A DNA stretch of 64,000 bases from Branchiostoma floridae (lineage: Eukaryota; Chordata; Leptocardii; Amphioxiformes; Branchiostomatidae): positions 19,489,041-19,553,040 of the forward strand of contig NC_049991.1 of NCBI RefSeq assembly GCF_000003815.2, written 5' to 3'. The notes under the pieces are model-generated. The model ran no database searches, had not been told where the DNA came from, and saw only the letters and a program-made list of their open reading frames with translations. A program made the position numbers and the translations under genes. Each line of letters starts with the position of its first letter. Within the stretch, counting starts at the first letter, position 1. This document shows, piece after piece, positions 1-12,115 of the stretch.

Positions 1-1889
1 TATGACTTACCCATGTGAATGTATAATGTACAATAAGGTTCTTTATTCATCTATTTATTATACCATTCACTAGTGTTGCATTGGCACATGCATAAACAAA
101 TGGCTAAATAAGGAGATGTTTATGCTATAATAAGCTAACAATTTATCCTGACTTCTACAAGTAATTCTGTTAATGGTTCACAAACCAGTCTATAGCATCT
201 TCATGTAAAAAGCTGTCTCCATGACATGGAAATTATTGCTTTGGGACCCCCTACAAGCAGCTACATGTAAATGGTGTCATGGTGCTGTTTAATTTGTACC
301 CCAGCGGCTAAATGATAGGAATTACAGTCATCGTGTTATGTTATATTCTAATGGGGTCATTTTATCCATTAGCCAATGTGATCACATATCCCTCCCCAAT
401 GGAGGTCTCGTTATGCTCTTGATTCTTCTTTTTTTTTCTTTAACAAGAGCATCACTGCTTTCTTGAGTAACATTCATTGGACATTCTTTTATGAAACAAA
501 AGTATAGTTTGGTCTAGGTATTGAAAAGAGCAAGAAGGACATCTAATGCTGCTTATGGACTTAAAACTTTTACAAGTACTTAGCCTAAAATTACTATTAG
601 AATTACTATCCCAAATCATGAAATAGAAAGAGCTTTTAACTATAATAAAACTGCAGTACTTCCTGTAGCTCACCAGGAGTCTCTTCTAAATCCTTAACGC
701 CTAATTCTTGTCCAATATTGTTACTGGTGCAATTTTGAATCAGTTGATCAATTTCATGGATGTTAGAGTTTAGGATGGGAAAACTTGTTTGAAATGTTGC
801 GCTGTTTTTTTAATGGTTATGCACCCAACCATTTACAGGTCTTTACAATCTGAGTAAGCTGACAAGATGACTAACATGTTGTGTCTGAAAGTGCATTGCA
901 CACTTGCATTTGCACGATTGATGGCAAATCCGGCGCGAAGTTGCCTTCCGACGGAGCACTCAGGTATGGAAACAACTGCACCATTATCAGCACCATGGCC
1001 AAACGCCACTCCGCCAATGGACCATTTCCCAGCTGACAAATAGAGGCCATAAATGTAATGGGCTAACAGCTAACAGTTTGGGGTCTATCAAATCTACAGG
1101 AGAGGTCATTAGCAAGATGCAGGCCCATTCCAGCCACTTGCAGAGTGGATACAGAGGGAGGGAGGAGGAGGGGAAAATGGCTTTGGAACCTCAAAGGACA
1201 GACAAAATTTGAGAAGACTTTCATGGTTTGTACTAAGGTCACAGGAAAGTGTAGAATTGTACTTTGCAAAGTCAAAGAAGTAAGTGAACTGATGTGATTT
1301 GCGGATGATGTGGGCAGGAATTCCAAATGGTGGTTGGATGACAAAATCAATGTTTTTTTCTTACAAAATGGTCTGGAGATCTGATTCAGGGTCCAAATAT
1401 ATGCACACAACATATGATTATAGCTATCATTCGTGAAGGGGAACATTAAATTTAGAGCTGATAGTCTTTCCAAGTCAATGGTCTTAGTTTTATTTCAGTA
1501 TTTTGAAACAAGCAAAATTCCATTCTATCTTTACATTAATTGTACCCAATTGACACAGACCTGCAACTGTTCAATCGTACGTTTTGTGAACTCTAACAAC
1601 TCCGGTGAATAATAGTGTGCCCAAGAGAACCTAATCTCTATAAAGAACATCCCAGGGGCCTTTTGGTTTTATGTCCTTATCCAAGAAGACATAAAGTTAG
1701 GAACAAGGCAACCATACAATGACACTAGTTCCATCTTGCCAATATTTTTATGATCTCATTTTATGAGCTGTGAGGACATGCAGCAATGGTTGCCAAACTA
1801 GCCGACGGACTAGTCTGTAAGTTTGATCCAGTGAGTTGTGATCAATAAGTGTGTGGCTGAGGCTCTCCTTCAAAATGGGACCTCCATTT
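1..1889. other. Unique A+T-rich non-coding DNA
   Basis: No gene, RNA or clear repeat was recognised. The open frames are short and without family resemblance. A moderately GC-rich patch at about 880-1060, with several CpGs in an A+T-rich surround, stands out and could be a conserved element; no function can be given. Confidence 0.5.
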
Positions 1890-1894
1890 AACAT

Positions 1895-2062
1895 CCTATC
1901 TGAGGGACGGCCCTAATAACCAAAGCTACTCATTTTCACCTGAGTGAAGCAAGGAAAGTTGTGTTAAGTGCCTTTCCCAAGAGCACAACATCAGGACAAA
2001 TCCGCAGTTTCGAACCTGTTACCTCTGGGGTCCGATTGCACCACATGATGCCACGCACAACG
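1895..2062 (-). mobile_element. tRNA-derived SINE, minus strand
   Basis: Read on the minus strand, the sequence has an A-box-like TGGTGCAATCGG (near 2030-2045), a B-box-like GGTTCGAAACTGC (near 2004-2016), and then the core CTTGGGAAAGGCACTTAACAC-like segment (near 1965-1985) and a CACTCAGGTGAAAATGAG segment. The same order is seen at 28266-28595 and 55150-55310, so this is one dispersed family. The tail is truncated and no target duplication was found. It is a retroposed Pol III-type element, not a functional tRNA. Confidence 0.7.
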
Positions 2063-2404
2063 TATGGAGTGTAGTCTAAAACAGCCTGTCATACATAGTG
2101 AGAAGAATCATCCACCCAGTCCTAAAACTTGTCCGTGAGTCTCCTCTTTACTTTATGCCATCCACAACTGATTGTTTTGCCAATGTCGGTCTTGAATGGA
2201 AGGATCAGCAATTTTTCACCGGTCAGCTGCAATTTCTGAGAAACTGCCAAATGGACTTCCACCTAAAACCATCCCACGCTGCGGAGGTGGTTATGGGGAA
2301 AGATTCTTTGATGAGTTTCTGATGTAAAAGTATTTCAAAGAGAATTTTTAAAGAGTCTTTTTATCATTTTGTATGCCTGATGCCACATTTCCTTCTGCTA
2401 TAAG

Positions 2405-2617
2405 GCTAGTTCACCTTTATCCGCGGGGTAACCTATATTTGTCATTTTCAAAGACAGGCATTTAGTGAAAGCAAGTTGACAGACGGTGGTTTCAGACTGA
2501 AATATTGTGAAAATATTGCAATTTGAAACCACCATCCGTTTGCTTGATATATCTAAAAGCCCTGTTTTACGAACAACGGATATAGGTTACCCCACGGATA
2601 AAGGTGAATTGGTGTTA
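2405..2617. mobile_element. Palindromic MITE, family 2 (copy 1)
   Basis: The left end GCTAGTTCACCTTTATCCG is mirrored by CGGATAAAGGTGAATT at the right end. An internal inverted pair (GGTGGTTTCA / TGAAACCACC) makes most of the 213 bp foldable. Related copies lie at 8422-8634, 14138-14355 and, as a half, 56780-56916. There is no coding capacity. The ends are TAA/TTA-like, so the exact target duplication could not be resolved. Confidence 0.75.
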
Positions 2618-3000
2618 ACCCTAGACCCTGCTGATGCGTAGCACGCTCTGTCACAAAACATTCTTGCTAGCCAGAAATGACACTCAACTAAAATGTGATG
2701 ATGTTGAGTGTGATCTTTATTGTTTCCCCTTGTTCACAGACAGTGGTCTTGTAGTGTAGTTGAAAAAATGCATTGTGTACTAGAATATAGAAGATGTCCT
2801 GTTTTCACAGTACAACTTTCTTCCAACAGTATGGTGCATAAAATTTTCAACAACCACTGTTGATGTCTTCAGGATCGATACAAAAACTTGCAAGAGTTAC
2901 AGACACTTAAACTTGAGTCTGTTAGTGTTATTGATTAGAGAGACTCCTATATTCCCCTTCCCCATGCCCACAGATGGCACAGTCCTGTACTCTAGTCTAA

Positions 3001-3366
3001 GGCCACACCAATTTAATTTCTTGGTTCACGGATTTTTTTATTAAAAATATGGAGCGAGAGGGCGAAATAAAAATAAAAATTAAATTGTAAAATGGTTGGG
3101 GTAAAGGTAATGGCTAATCGAAAACATAAAGAAAAAAAGTTTTCAGCTTGAAAAAAGTACAAAAATACTATTATTGTACAGTTACAGCACCTGTACCCAC
3201 ACTTTAAGGAGCTTATAATATAAAGGCCAATTTGGTACACCAGAAAGTTGGTGAATGGTTTCATTAATGGTGAAAATTTTACTGAGTGATAATTTTTATT
3301 TTTATTTTTTTTCCAAAAAATAGGAGCGAGCGAATCCGTGAACCAAGAAATTAAATTGGTGTGGCC
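3001..3366. mobile_element. PIF/Harbinger-like MITE (copy A)
   Basis: Terminal inverted repeats begin GGCCACACCAATTTAATTTC and extend about 34 bp. The flanking triplets are TAA on the left and GAA on the right. Together with copy 43444-43824 (TAA/TAA) and copy 60085-60292 (TTA/TTT) this fits the 3-bp TWA target duplications of PIF/Harbinger elements. The interior is A-rich with no transposase, so the element is non-autonomous. Confidence 0.75.
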
Positions 3367-3605
3367 GAAGAGTATTTACACTAAACATTACGGAAGTCAC
3401 TCTTAAACTTGAGATTGTTAGACAGTAGGCATCTATATCCCCCCCCCCCAATTCTCCAGATGGTAAAGTCCAAAGGTGTGGGTGACAGAATGTACCATCA
3501 TGTATTTCTTGTGTAACAGAGTGTTTGCAAACTTCCAAAAAGTCACTCATATCATTATTCATCGTCTTAAACTTCAGAATGGTAGACATCAGGCAGCTAG
3601 ATTTG

Positions 3606-3623
3606 CCCCCCCCCCCCCCCCCC
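3606..3623 (+). repeat. 18-nt homopolymeric C tract
   Basis: Eighteen consecutive C. A shorter run of 11 C sits at 3439-3449 in the neighbouring repeat unit. The complementary G strand could form G-quadruplexes. The exact length is prone to sequencing error. Confidence 0.8.
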
Positions 3624-3779
3624 AAATTCCCCAGATGGTACAGTCCTGAGGTGTAGGTGACAGAATGTCTATCGACCCCGAGGAAGCTAATATCCCCCGC
3701 GAACTTTCCTCCCACGGTATGGATCAGAATTGATTTTCAACCTGACCTTGGGTTTAACGGCTTAGGGGCACAACATCTT

Positions 3780-4620
3780 AAGCTTATCTTAGTACCTTCT
3801 GTAGAAAAGCAGGCATGTACAAGACTTTATCCTTTCTTGTTAGGCACAGCAAATGTGGTTTTTAGTTTAACAGAACTCAAAGCCTGGGACATATGGAGTT
3901 AGTGCAAGAATATGGAGTTAGTGCTAAATCAAATTTGAAAATTTCCTTTGAACTCATTTCTTAGCTACTGCATAAAGCAAGGGTAAGACAGGATCTTTAT
4001 CCTTTCTTGTTTGGTCTAGCAAATATGGTTTTTAGTTTTATAAATTAACAGAACTCAAAGCCTAAAAGTATGAAACAAAATCTATCATATATATGATAAT
4101 AGTGCTTATGTGAAAATTTCCCATGAACTGGTCTTGCAGAAAGCCAACCACCCCCAACCCCCCCTTGACAGAGGCGGATGGAGATCAGCAATCAGACCTA
4201 AACGAGTTGAAGTTCATGAAACGTCCAACCCTTGCAAGACGGGAAACAACAGACACTACACTGGATAGTGAGTGTGTGTCTGAACTTGTTTTGTAGCTAC
4301 TACAGAAAGCAAGGGTGTATAATTATGACTTTATCCTGTCTACAGTTTAAAGCCCAGAGAATGTTATCCGAATGAAAGATCTGTGTTGGTAAATTCCATA
4401 GTGAAAAGTTTAAACTTTTCACCCAGAGAATGTTGTTTTCAGTGTAACAGAACTGGACAAAACAAAGCCTGTGACATATGATGATAGTTCTAATGTGAAC
4501 ATTTTCATTAAACTCATTTTGTGGCTGCCATATAAAGCAAGTGTGGACACGACTTAATCATCTTGTTTGGAGTCTAACAGAACTTGTATATATGCAACAA
4601 GTACAAGTTTGGGACATAAA
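3780..4620. repeat. Degenerate tandem array, roughly 170-250 bp units
   Basis: Units share GACTTTATCCTTTCTTGTT, GCAAATRTGGTTTTTAGTTT, AACAGAACTCAAAGCC and a TGAAAATTTC...GAACTCATTT segment. At least four diverged copies (about 3810, 3990, 4320 and 4540) are in the same orientation. No gene was seen. Confidence 0.6.
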
Positions 4621-4764
4621 AAAACAGTCAGTGGCATTAGTTGGAGATCAATGTAAATGTGAGAACTAATGTGAGCAGAGCCTATCCTTCTTCTTACACC
4701 ACCTGAATTTACATGTAGGATTGTAGATCTTGAACCACTCAAACTGGAAAGGAACCCTACTCTA

Positions 4765-4940
4765 CGTGCATTGGGACCTTCTGTGGAATGTCTCATGTAT
4801 GATGAGGAACGTTTCATGACATCCTGTTAGTCCCAGTGGTAGTGGCTATCATCAAAGCAGCAAAAATGGGTGGAAATGGAAACCATACTCAGGAAGGTCT
4901 GTGGCTCTGGTTTGTGTCTGAAACTATCATTTGATATAGG
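4765..4940 (+). repeat. Dispersed repeat, inverted partner at 52690-52880
   Basis: This segment, with GTAGTGGCTATCATC, AAAGCAGCAAAAATGGGTGG and GGTTTGTGTCTGA, reappears as its reverse complement about 48 kb away. The match runs over about 150 bp with moderate divergence. It has no terminal repeats or coding potential that I can see, so it is an unclassified interspersed repeat. Confidence 0.65.
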
Positions 4941-5739
4941 CAATGAAGTTGCAAACATGCTACTTCTTTATCAATGATACATGTACCTCTCAAGCCAAAT
5001 TGAGCTTCCAATTTTTGAAGGAGGAAAGTCATGATATGAAAAAAACATCTGGCCAGGAATCGAACCTTTGTTTGTTTATCTGTTTGTTTATTTCTATCTC
5101 CATTAGACTTTACAATTTATATACTTGGCCTCTTGAACTCATGTTTGCTAGCATAGTCGCTCAGCCATCGTACTGAGGAAATGTAACTTCATGAAAAAGC
5201 TACTTATCCAATACCACACACGTGCACAGACGTACATCTACCTCATTTTCTCGATTAAAGTACGCACGTTTTAAACTTTTCAAAGTTGAAAAGGTGCTAC
5301 AAGTTGTTGCCAAAGTTTGGGTTTCCAGTTGGAGGTACTTCTACCAGTTCATTGCAGTAGGCAATTCACATGTTCATAGAGCCAATGACAGTGTTTCCCC
5401 AGGCTAGTTTATGCAAAATAACCTGCGGAAAACATAATAAATTTAAATTCATCCAGTTCAGGGTCTGTTAGAATTTACAGTCCCACAGATCTGTCAGGGG
5501 TTCGTATTTTAATTGCGGTGCGTGCTTAATTCGAGAAAATACGGTACACACATCCAATATCATCAGAAGTTTTCCACCACAGGTATTGCCGTATTGATCT
5601 CCACCTTCTTGCGATGTTGTTATTGATGTAACCCGCCGTCCAGAGAAATCAATCCCAACCTCCCAGCAATGTACATAATTGGAAGCAACAGATAAAGATA
5701 CATGGGTGTATTCTCACCCCTCCGATAGATGGCAATCTT

Positions 5740-6010
5740 GCCCAAGCGGTAGCGTGCGTAGTCCATTGGTTAGCGGCCTTGCCTCTGGAACAAGATTCCG
5801 TGAGTTCGATTCCGGCTGTGTCGCTCACCCGACATGCACGCTACCGGAAAGGGTTGCAGTTGTTAAGCCGTGGTCCACTGTTCATTGTGCTTGTCGTAAA
5901 TAGCTATGGGAATTTCCCCTGTACAATGAACCTGTAAACACTGTACATAGCGTCTGTCATCTCTGTCACGACAAGTTGAAGACTAGCTCTTCAGTGAGCT
6001 AAAACTGGAT
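5740..6010 (+). mobile_element. tRNA-derived SINE
   Basis: An A-box-like stretch (GTCCATTGGTTAGCGG, 5761-5776) is followed about 25 bp later by a B-box-like GAGTTCGATTCC (5802-5813), the internal Pol III promoter spacing of a tRNA. The rest does not fold as a tRNA. The downstream body contains inverted segments (TTCATTGTGC... / GTACAATGAA). The 3' end is uncertain. Confidence 0.6.
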
Positions 6011-6559
6011 TGAGATCACTTTACGTTGTTTTCTCGAAGGTTGTGAGTTGCAGGGTAGGCAATATACTGGGCTGGGTTGATTCAATATCTTGTTTTCAGC
6101 ATCCTTCTGATATTCTCAAAGAGAAGTTAAACAATTTTTGAATACAATTCAATTTCTACAACTAGATAGAACTGAAGATTTTCCTCTGGATATTTTGAGG
6201 GACATCGGGACCATTACACTTCTTTAGGGTCACTAGAATGAACCAGCAGAGACTCAACTTTACTCTAACTTGTTCTTGCTCCTCCAAAACACATGAACAA
6301 CTTCTGATACAATCTGTTTATTTTCGAATCCATTTTTTCTGCACTGGACAAAGAAGAAGAAACAGCAGTTTTTACCGGTACGGTGTACCCACCCCCTTTC
6401 TGAATCATTATCCATGCAAACTTTGTCTGAATGAAACCTAAAATTTACTGATCAGCCCATAACTGGTACATTGTATAGCGTAACTCCTGTCCTTGCCTGG
6501 CCATGCTCGGTGCTCTGTTGTTCATTGATCTACCAGATGTGCCCTCCTCGTATTGATTG

Positions 6560-6801
6560 TGTTGTGTCTGCATTGTGAGAACTGAGCACGTTGCTGCCAC
6601 CAGACTTCAGGCTCTTACTCTTCAAGTTCAACTCTCCCCATCTCTCAGACATGCTTGCTGACATCCTTGCTTTCTTTGCGCAGAGCTCGGTGCGGACAGA
6701 GCGGTTGCCATAGAAACGCCGTCGGCAACGGTGGATCGCCGTGTGCTGCTGTTGGTGTGACCTCAGGTGTGGTCAGGGAGGTCTGAGACCCCGCAGATGA
6801 G
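6560..6801 (+). promoter_or_regulatory. Candidate CpG-rich promoter and first exon
   Basis: The stretch 6660-6800 is GC- and CpG-rich against A+T-rich neighbours and ends CAG-ATGAG followed by GTACGT, a good splice donor (GT at 6802-6803). The ATG at 6797 could start translation with only five coding bases before the donor, but its context is weak, so a non-coding exon is as likely. It contains an RFX-type X-box (6704-6717). No exon could be joined downstream with confidence, so the gene is unknown. Confidence 0.4.
6704..6717. promoter_or_regulatory. RFX X-box-like palindrome
   Basis: GTTGCC-AT-AGAAAC fits the X-box rule RYYNYY-N(1-3)-RRNRAC at every position. RFX factors bind such sites in promoters of ciliary genes across animals. 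It lies about 85 bp upstream of a candidate splice donor, inside a CpG-rich block, which is the usual promoter-proximal setting. Confidence 0.55.
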
Positions 6802-7299
6802 GTACGTGACTCGCATCTTAATTATCTCAGCACCTGTCATTGGAAAGGCCTAGGAAAAAATGCTGTGTTTCCTGTTTCAGTCCTGATGCACAACATAAGG
6901 CTGGGTATGTAGGGATTGTTGTTTTGTTCTGATAATTTTTTAGGCTGGCCAAAAGTCTAGTGAGATATGTTACATATATAAACTAAAATGCATGAGGACA
7001 CTTGTCTTTCAATGTCATACTTTAATTTTGTGCATAGTGGATACATTTAGCCTTCATTAGCTATGACATGCAGCGTTTTTTCTTCAAAAGGAAGCAAACC
7101 TCATGTATCGATAAACATAATGCTGTTATTGTTTATTGCACAGTTACATAATAGACTTCAGCTACATAAATATAGTTTGGTAGCCCTGGCTGTATTTCTC
7201 CCTATACAGCCAAATGAATCAAAGTAATGGAATCTTCAAAAGTAGAGCTATAGAAGAAAAATCAGTGGAAAGATTTAGATGAGAAAAGGCAAATATGTA

Positions 7300-7720
7300 C
7301 TTACTAGAGATGGTTTTAGATTCATTTAACGTTGTGGTCAATATAGGTCAATATTGCTATGTTGCCACACTACACACTGTTTTTCTCTAAATACAATTAG
7401 CATTCAATACATACTTGATTACATTTAAGCCACTGGACTGTCTTGAATGAATACTGGACTACCATTTATAAAGTGGAATTATGACATGCAATGTAATGTA
7501 GAAGCACAAAAACAAAACCATGTATTTAGAAATGGTTTCACTTTTATTTGATATTGTGGTCAACATTGCCATCTCAATGTACTACACACTGTTCTCCTCT
7601 GAATACTAGTATCAACAGTATTCAATGCAATACAGACCAAATCTTAGAATACAGGCTACTGGATTGCCTTAAATGAATACTGGACTATCACTGATGAAGT
7701 GGGATTATAACATGCGATCC
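7300..7720. repeat. Tandem duplication, ~235 bp units
   Basis: Two units share GATATTGTGGTCAA...TACTACACACTGTT, a TACTGGACT-ATCA/CATTTAT motif, and AAGTGGAATTATGACATGCAAT or its variant. They are head to tail and moderately diverged. No gene was seen. Confidence 0.6.
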
Positions 7721-7930
7721 CTCGCTCATTGGAAACCCTTCCCAGTGCAGGGGGAACGCCCGCTTTCTGAGCAATGAATAAGGAAGATGTCTCATACATT
7801 AATGCATTGTGAAATGCTGTATGCCAATTGATCTGGCAAATCGATGCTGACCCCCGGGCCAGTTAGGCAGTTCTGACACGGCACACTTATTGATGTGGAC
7901 TTTTAGCTGGCTCAGTAAACGGGCACATCA
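7720..7930. other. Unique GC-richer block, possible regulatory element
   Basis: Non-repetitive sequence between two tandem arrays, with ACATTAATGCATTG (homeodomain/POU-like core) and a CCCCCGGGCC segment. There is no open frame of note. A conserved non-coding element is possible but unsupported without alignment. Confidence 0.25.
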
Positions 7931-9385
7931 TTGCTTTGGTGGAGTCAACAGCAGTTAGGGACAGAGATACAAAAACAAAAAGCTGTTAACGTATTATTCT
8001 GTAGAGTAAAACAAAATACTGACTGAAAACTAGCTGGAAGTGAAAAGGCAAAATAATGCTGGAGAATGTCAACAGCATTTAGAAATTTGGCACTAGGAAC
8101 AGCAATACAAAAACAACATGCTGATAGCTTCTTGTCCTTCAGTATAAGATATTGGCTGAAAATAGCTCATATGAAAAGGCAAAATAACAATGGAGGAAGT
8201 CAACAGCAGTCAGAAAATCAGCACCATGGACAGTAATACTAAGATAAAATGTTGAAAGCTTATTGTCCTTTTAGTTTTGCTTTTTGTCCTTTAGTGTAGT
8301 GTCTTTGGTATAGATTTTGGCAAAATTTGGCTCAGTAAATGGTCACATCATTGATTTGGGGGAGTCAACAGCAGTTAGGGACGGCAATACAGAAACAAAA
8401 TAATGCTGATAACATCTTAATGCTAGTTCACCTTTATCCGTTGGGTAACCTTTATTCGTTCTTTTTAAGAACAATCTATCTAGGGATATCAAGTCGACGG
8501 ATGGTGGTTTCAAAGTATGATATTTTTAGTATAGTACAATTTGAGATTACCGTCCATTGAATTAATATCCCTGGATACCCTGTTTATAAACACAGCGAAT
8601 ATAGGTTGCCCCACGGATAAAGATGAATTAACGCTATACTATAGTGCAAAATATTGACTAAAAATTTGCTTGAAGTAAGAAGGCAAAATATTTCTGATAA
8701 AAGTCAACAACAGTTAGAAATTCAGCAATACAGAAACAAAATGCTGATAGTCCTGTAGTATAAAATATTGGCTGAAAACTAATTTGAAGTTAAAAGGGAA
8801 GACATGTCTTGAGGAAGTCAACAGCAGTCAGAAATTTAGTACCAGGGACAGTAATACTGACATAAAATGTTGAAAGCTTCTTGTCCTTTACTGTTGCTTC
8901 TTGTACTTTAGCATATTGTTTTTTGGTATACATTTTTGCTTGACTTGGCTCAGTAGAGGAGTGAAGAGCAGTTAGAAATTCAGCACTAGGAAATAGTCCT
9001 TTAGTATGAAATATTGACTGAAAACTAGCTTTATGTAAAAAGGCACATCATTGCTTTGGTGAGTCAACAGCAGTTAGACATTCAGAACCAGGCACAGAAA
9101 TAATATAAGGAAACAAAATGCTGATAGCTTCTTGTCCTATTGAATAGAATGTCGACTGAAAACTAGCTTGAAGTCAAAAGATGAAAATTTCTGTAAGAAG
9201 TCAACAGCAGTTAGAAATTTAGCACCAGGGACAGTAACAAAGAAATAAAATCCTGATAGTTTCTTATCCTATTGTATAAAATATTGATTGAAAACTAGCT
9301 TGAAGTGAAAAGGCAAAATATTGCTGGAAAAGTCAAGTATTCAGCACCAGGGACAGCTGTAATAAAGTGAAATGTTGATGCTTTA
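7930..9385. repeat. Degenerate tandem array, ~110-165 bp units
   Basis: About ten diverged units carry GTCAACAGCAGTTAG, CAGCACCAGGGACAG, ACAAAATGCTGATAG, TTCTTGTCCTTTAGTAT and GACTGAAAACTAGCTTGAAGTGAAAAGGC. Anchors lie near 7945, 8068, 8200, 8363, 8702, 8817, 8955, 9063, 9200 and 9332. The large 8363-8702 gap is explained by the MITE at 8422-8634. The short frames inside are by-products of the repeat. Confidence 0.75.
8422..8634. mobile_element. Palindromic MITE, family 2 (copy 2)
   Basis: The ends GCTAGTTCACCTTTATCCG and CGGATAAAGATGAATTAACGC are mirrored, with the internal inverted pair GGATGGTGGTTTCAAA / TTTGAGATTACCGTCC. It interrupts a unit of the 7930-9385 array, so it inserted after the array formed. 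Confidence 0.75.
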
Positions 9386-9799
9386 TTACGGTTGTAGAAG
9401 ATTTCATCATAAACTGGCTTGATGTGAATTTGCAATGCACTACTAATGGAGTAGTCATCAGTGTATGATTTAGTACAAAGGAAAGTACAGATGTATTGAA
9501 ATGCTAATTTTTGCTTGTCTTCCAATATAAAGACATCATGTGTCACCATAAAATCATTCCTGTAAGTGCCGCTTATGTGCCCCATTTTAAGCATTATCTA
9601 GGCCAAATTTTGCATTCACCAGGTGCATTTGACAAAGAAGTTAAGTCCCCAAAATGGTAGTGTCTACACTCCCTGTACTCTGATGGCTCCTGTACTTTTA
9701 TATTCTGTGCAAGGTTTGTAGTCCAACTTGCATTCAAACGTTAGTGATCTAACTATCCCCCAGGGCTTTTCTTAAGAAGGGAACAAGTTCACTGACCAT

Positions 9800-10090
9800 G
9801 CATACCTTACCCTGGGGAGCAGATTCTCTGGCAAGCCTACAATTCTGATTGAGGAAGGATGGTGCTAGGTCACTTATGGCCACTGTCTTCAAGTGTGACC
9901 TATCTGGCATTGATTTTGCCCATCAAGAAGCCTTAGAATGCCTTATCTTTATGTAAAAATTATTTTAAAATCCAAACTCTGGAAGGGGGAACACCAACAT
10001 AAACCCCATGACCCCTGTTTGGTAGATCATCTCCATCTCAGTGCTTTGAGTTGCAATTTTTTTCTAGAAAAATCCCCGACATCCATTAAC
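9800..10090 (+). repeat. Dispersed repeat, direct partner at 63010-63240
   Basis: GGGGAGCAGATTCTCTGGCAAGC, AAATTCTGATTGA-like sequence, TTATGGCCACTGTCTTCAA and GTGACCTATCTG recur in the same order and orientation about 53 kb away. The end segment TTTTTTTCTAGAAAA also recurs. Family unknown. Confidence 0.6.
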
Positions 10091-10179
10091 TAGACTTGTT
10101 GTAAAGCATTCTCAGGCATTTGGCTCAATCAGCCACCCTTGTAGCCAGTGCCTCGACTCTTGTGGTATTCTTCGTGCCT

Positions 10180-10430
10180 GCCTGACTGCCTAAGGTCTGT
10201 CCTTTGCCATGACCAAAATGTCCCTCTTGTCCAACACAGAATTGCGAGGAGCTTACAATTGGTGGGGCTAAATTGCAAGGGTCTGGAGTGAGCTGCCAAG
10301 TCTGTTGTTTCTGAAAAAATCGGAGCAGCAACAAAATAAATTTCCATGGCCTAAATCTTGGTGCCGAGTGTCTGATGTCTGTCCTTTGCCGTGACCAAAA
10401 CGTCCCAACTGTCCAACACAAGTGAGCCTG
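10180..10430 (+). repeat. Direct duplication, ~180 bp apart
   Basis: The segment GTCTGTCCTTTGCCATGACC...TGTCCAACACA occurs at about 10195-10245 and 10377-10423 with few differences. Minus-strand frames over this stretch simply reflect the duplication. Confidence 0.6.
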
Positions 10431-10959
10431 ATGATGATAAACGCACACAATCCCAACCAGTAGAAAACGGAGACATCAGCTGGCTAAATGTGTGCTACCA
10501 TTTTCTTCAATCAGCAGCTTGAGCAATGACTGTTGGAGCATTTACATTTTTATCTATCTATTTGTCCCACTGTTTGGGTTATTAGGCGCAAGTCTAGATG
10601 ATGGGAGTCGCCAATCCCAACTGAAAGATGGGAGCGTTTTCTAAATACTTGTGACCATTTTCTAATAGTATGCTTAACAACTTACATGTAAGCATCAACA
10701 GTTAAAGAGAGTCCTTGTCCATTTAGTTGTTAGATTAATGCTTATCAAATCATTGTGAAACGTTAAGCAGTCATGTCTGTTGTGTTTGTGGCTCTTGTGG
10801 TGCCATCGGAGGATTCCTTCAAAATTAGAGTCACGCACACACAAGCACGCCAAAAACAGATGATCATTTTTATGGACTCCGAGGTAATGAGCAAGGACGC
10901 AAACAGATCATATGGTTAAAATTCTTTCTTTTCCAACTCTCGTATAACTGCATTTTCCT

Positions 10960-12115
10960 CACTTGTTTTGTGCCTCTAAATTCTTTGATAAAGACAAACT
11001 CCAAGCCATTTCATTTCCAAGGACACGCACATTAGATCAAATGGCTGAATGTTTGCAACAATTTTGTTTCATTAGCAGCTATGGCCTTCCAAGTTTCCAC
11101 AATTGTAATTGCCCAATCTTCTTCCTTATCCAGTGTGTCCAGTACAAGTGTGAATGATCAAGACGAATTTCAGTACAAAGTCAGATGATTAAGACAAAAC
11201 GAACTATTCTGCCACCAAGGACACACAGATCAGATGGCTAAATGTTTGCAGCCATCTTGTTCAATAAACAGCAATGGTCTCATCTCCAGAAGCAAATTTA
11301 TTTCAGTGCAGATGCAGATTGGTTATAACAGACTGAAAACTATAAGGCCATGTTGGTTTGATTTTCTGGATGACATCCGCACATGCATGTTTTTTCACTT
11401 TTAAATCAAGTGCACATGCAGTTCTTTTCAGTACAGTGCAAATGATAAGATAGAATACTATTATACCACCAAGTACATAAACACCAAATGGCTAAATGCT
11501 TCCAATCATTTTTTTGGATTGACAGCAATGGTTTTTTAATCTTGAATCAATTGTACATTTCACTTCAATGCAGATGACTGGGATAGAATGAAAGCTATTA
11601 CACCACCAAGGCCAACTGTTTTCGTTCAAATGGCTAAATGTTTGCAACCATTTTGTCGTATTGACAGTAATGGTTTTTCACTCTTGAAGCAGTCGTACAA
11701 TGTCCTTTTTTTCACTACAATGCAGATGATGAGAATAGAAGAGGGGAAACTATTCTACAACCCAAGACAGATAGACCAGACCAAATAGCTAAATGTTTGC
11801 AATCGTTTTGTTAGGTCAAGAGGTTTTTATGGTTTTTGATTCTTGAAGCAATCATACTCATGCTTCTCTTCACTACAATGCAGATGATTGAGATAGAATG
11901 AAAGCTATCACGCCACCAAGGCCAACAGCATCCGATCAAATGTCTAAATGTTTGCAGCCATTTTGTTAGAGTGGGCTTTTTTTCCACTGCAATACAGATA
12001 CAGTACAATACACTTGATTGAAATAGAATGAAAGCTATCACGCCACCAAAGCCAACTGCATCCCATCAAATGGCTATTAAATGTTTGCAGCCATTTTTGT
12101 ACAATCCCATGCAAA
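10960..12115. repeat. Degenerate tandem array, ~130-250 bp units
   Basis: At least seven units carry CAAATGGCTAAATGTTTGCA followed by CCATTTTGTT, a cagcaatggttttt segment and AGATAGAATGAAAGCTAT-ACGCCACCAAGGCCAA. Anchors lie near 11038, 11231, 11486, 11627, 11785, 11937 and 12066. A related fragment sits at about 10485. Non-coding. Confidence 0.7.

Larger units (their letters stand above)
2900..3700. repeat. Degenerate tandem units with poly-C tracts
   Basis: Three related units of about 165 bp share TTAAACTTGAG, a C-rich run, CCAGATGGTA/CAGTCC and GGTGTAGGTGACAGAATGT. Two lie at about 3380-3530 and 3540-3670; a diverged one lies at about 2905-3000. The 3001-3366 MITE sits between the first and second. 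The C-run differs between units (11 and 18 C), as expected for slippage. Confidence 0.65.
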
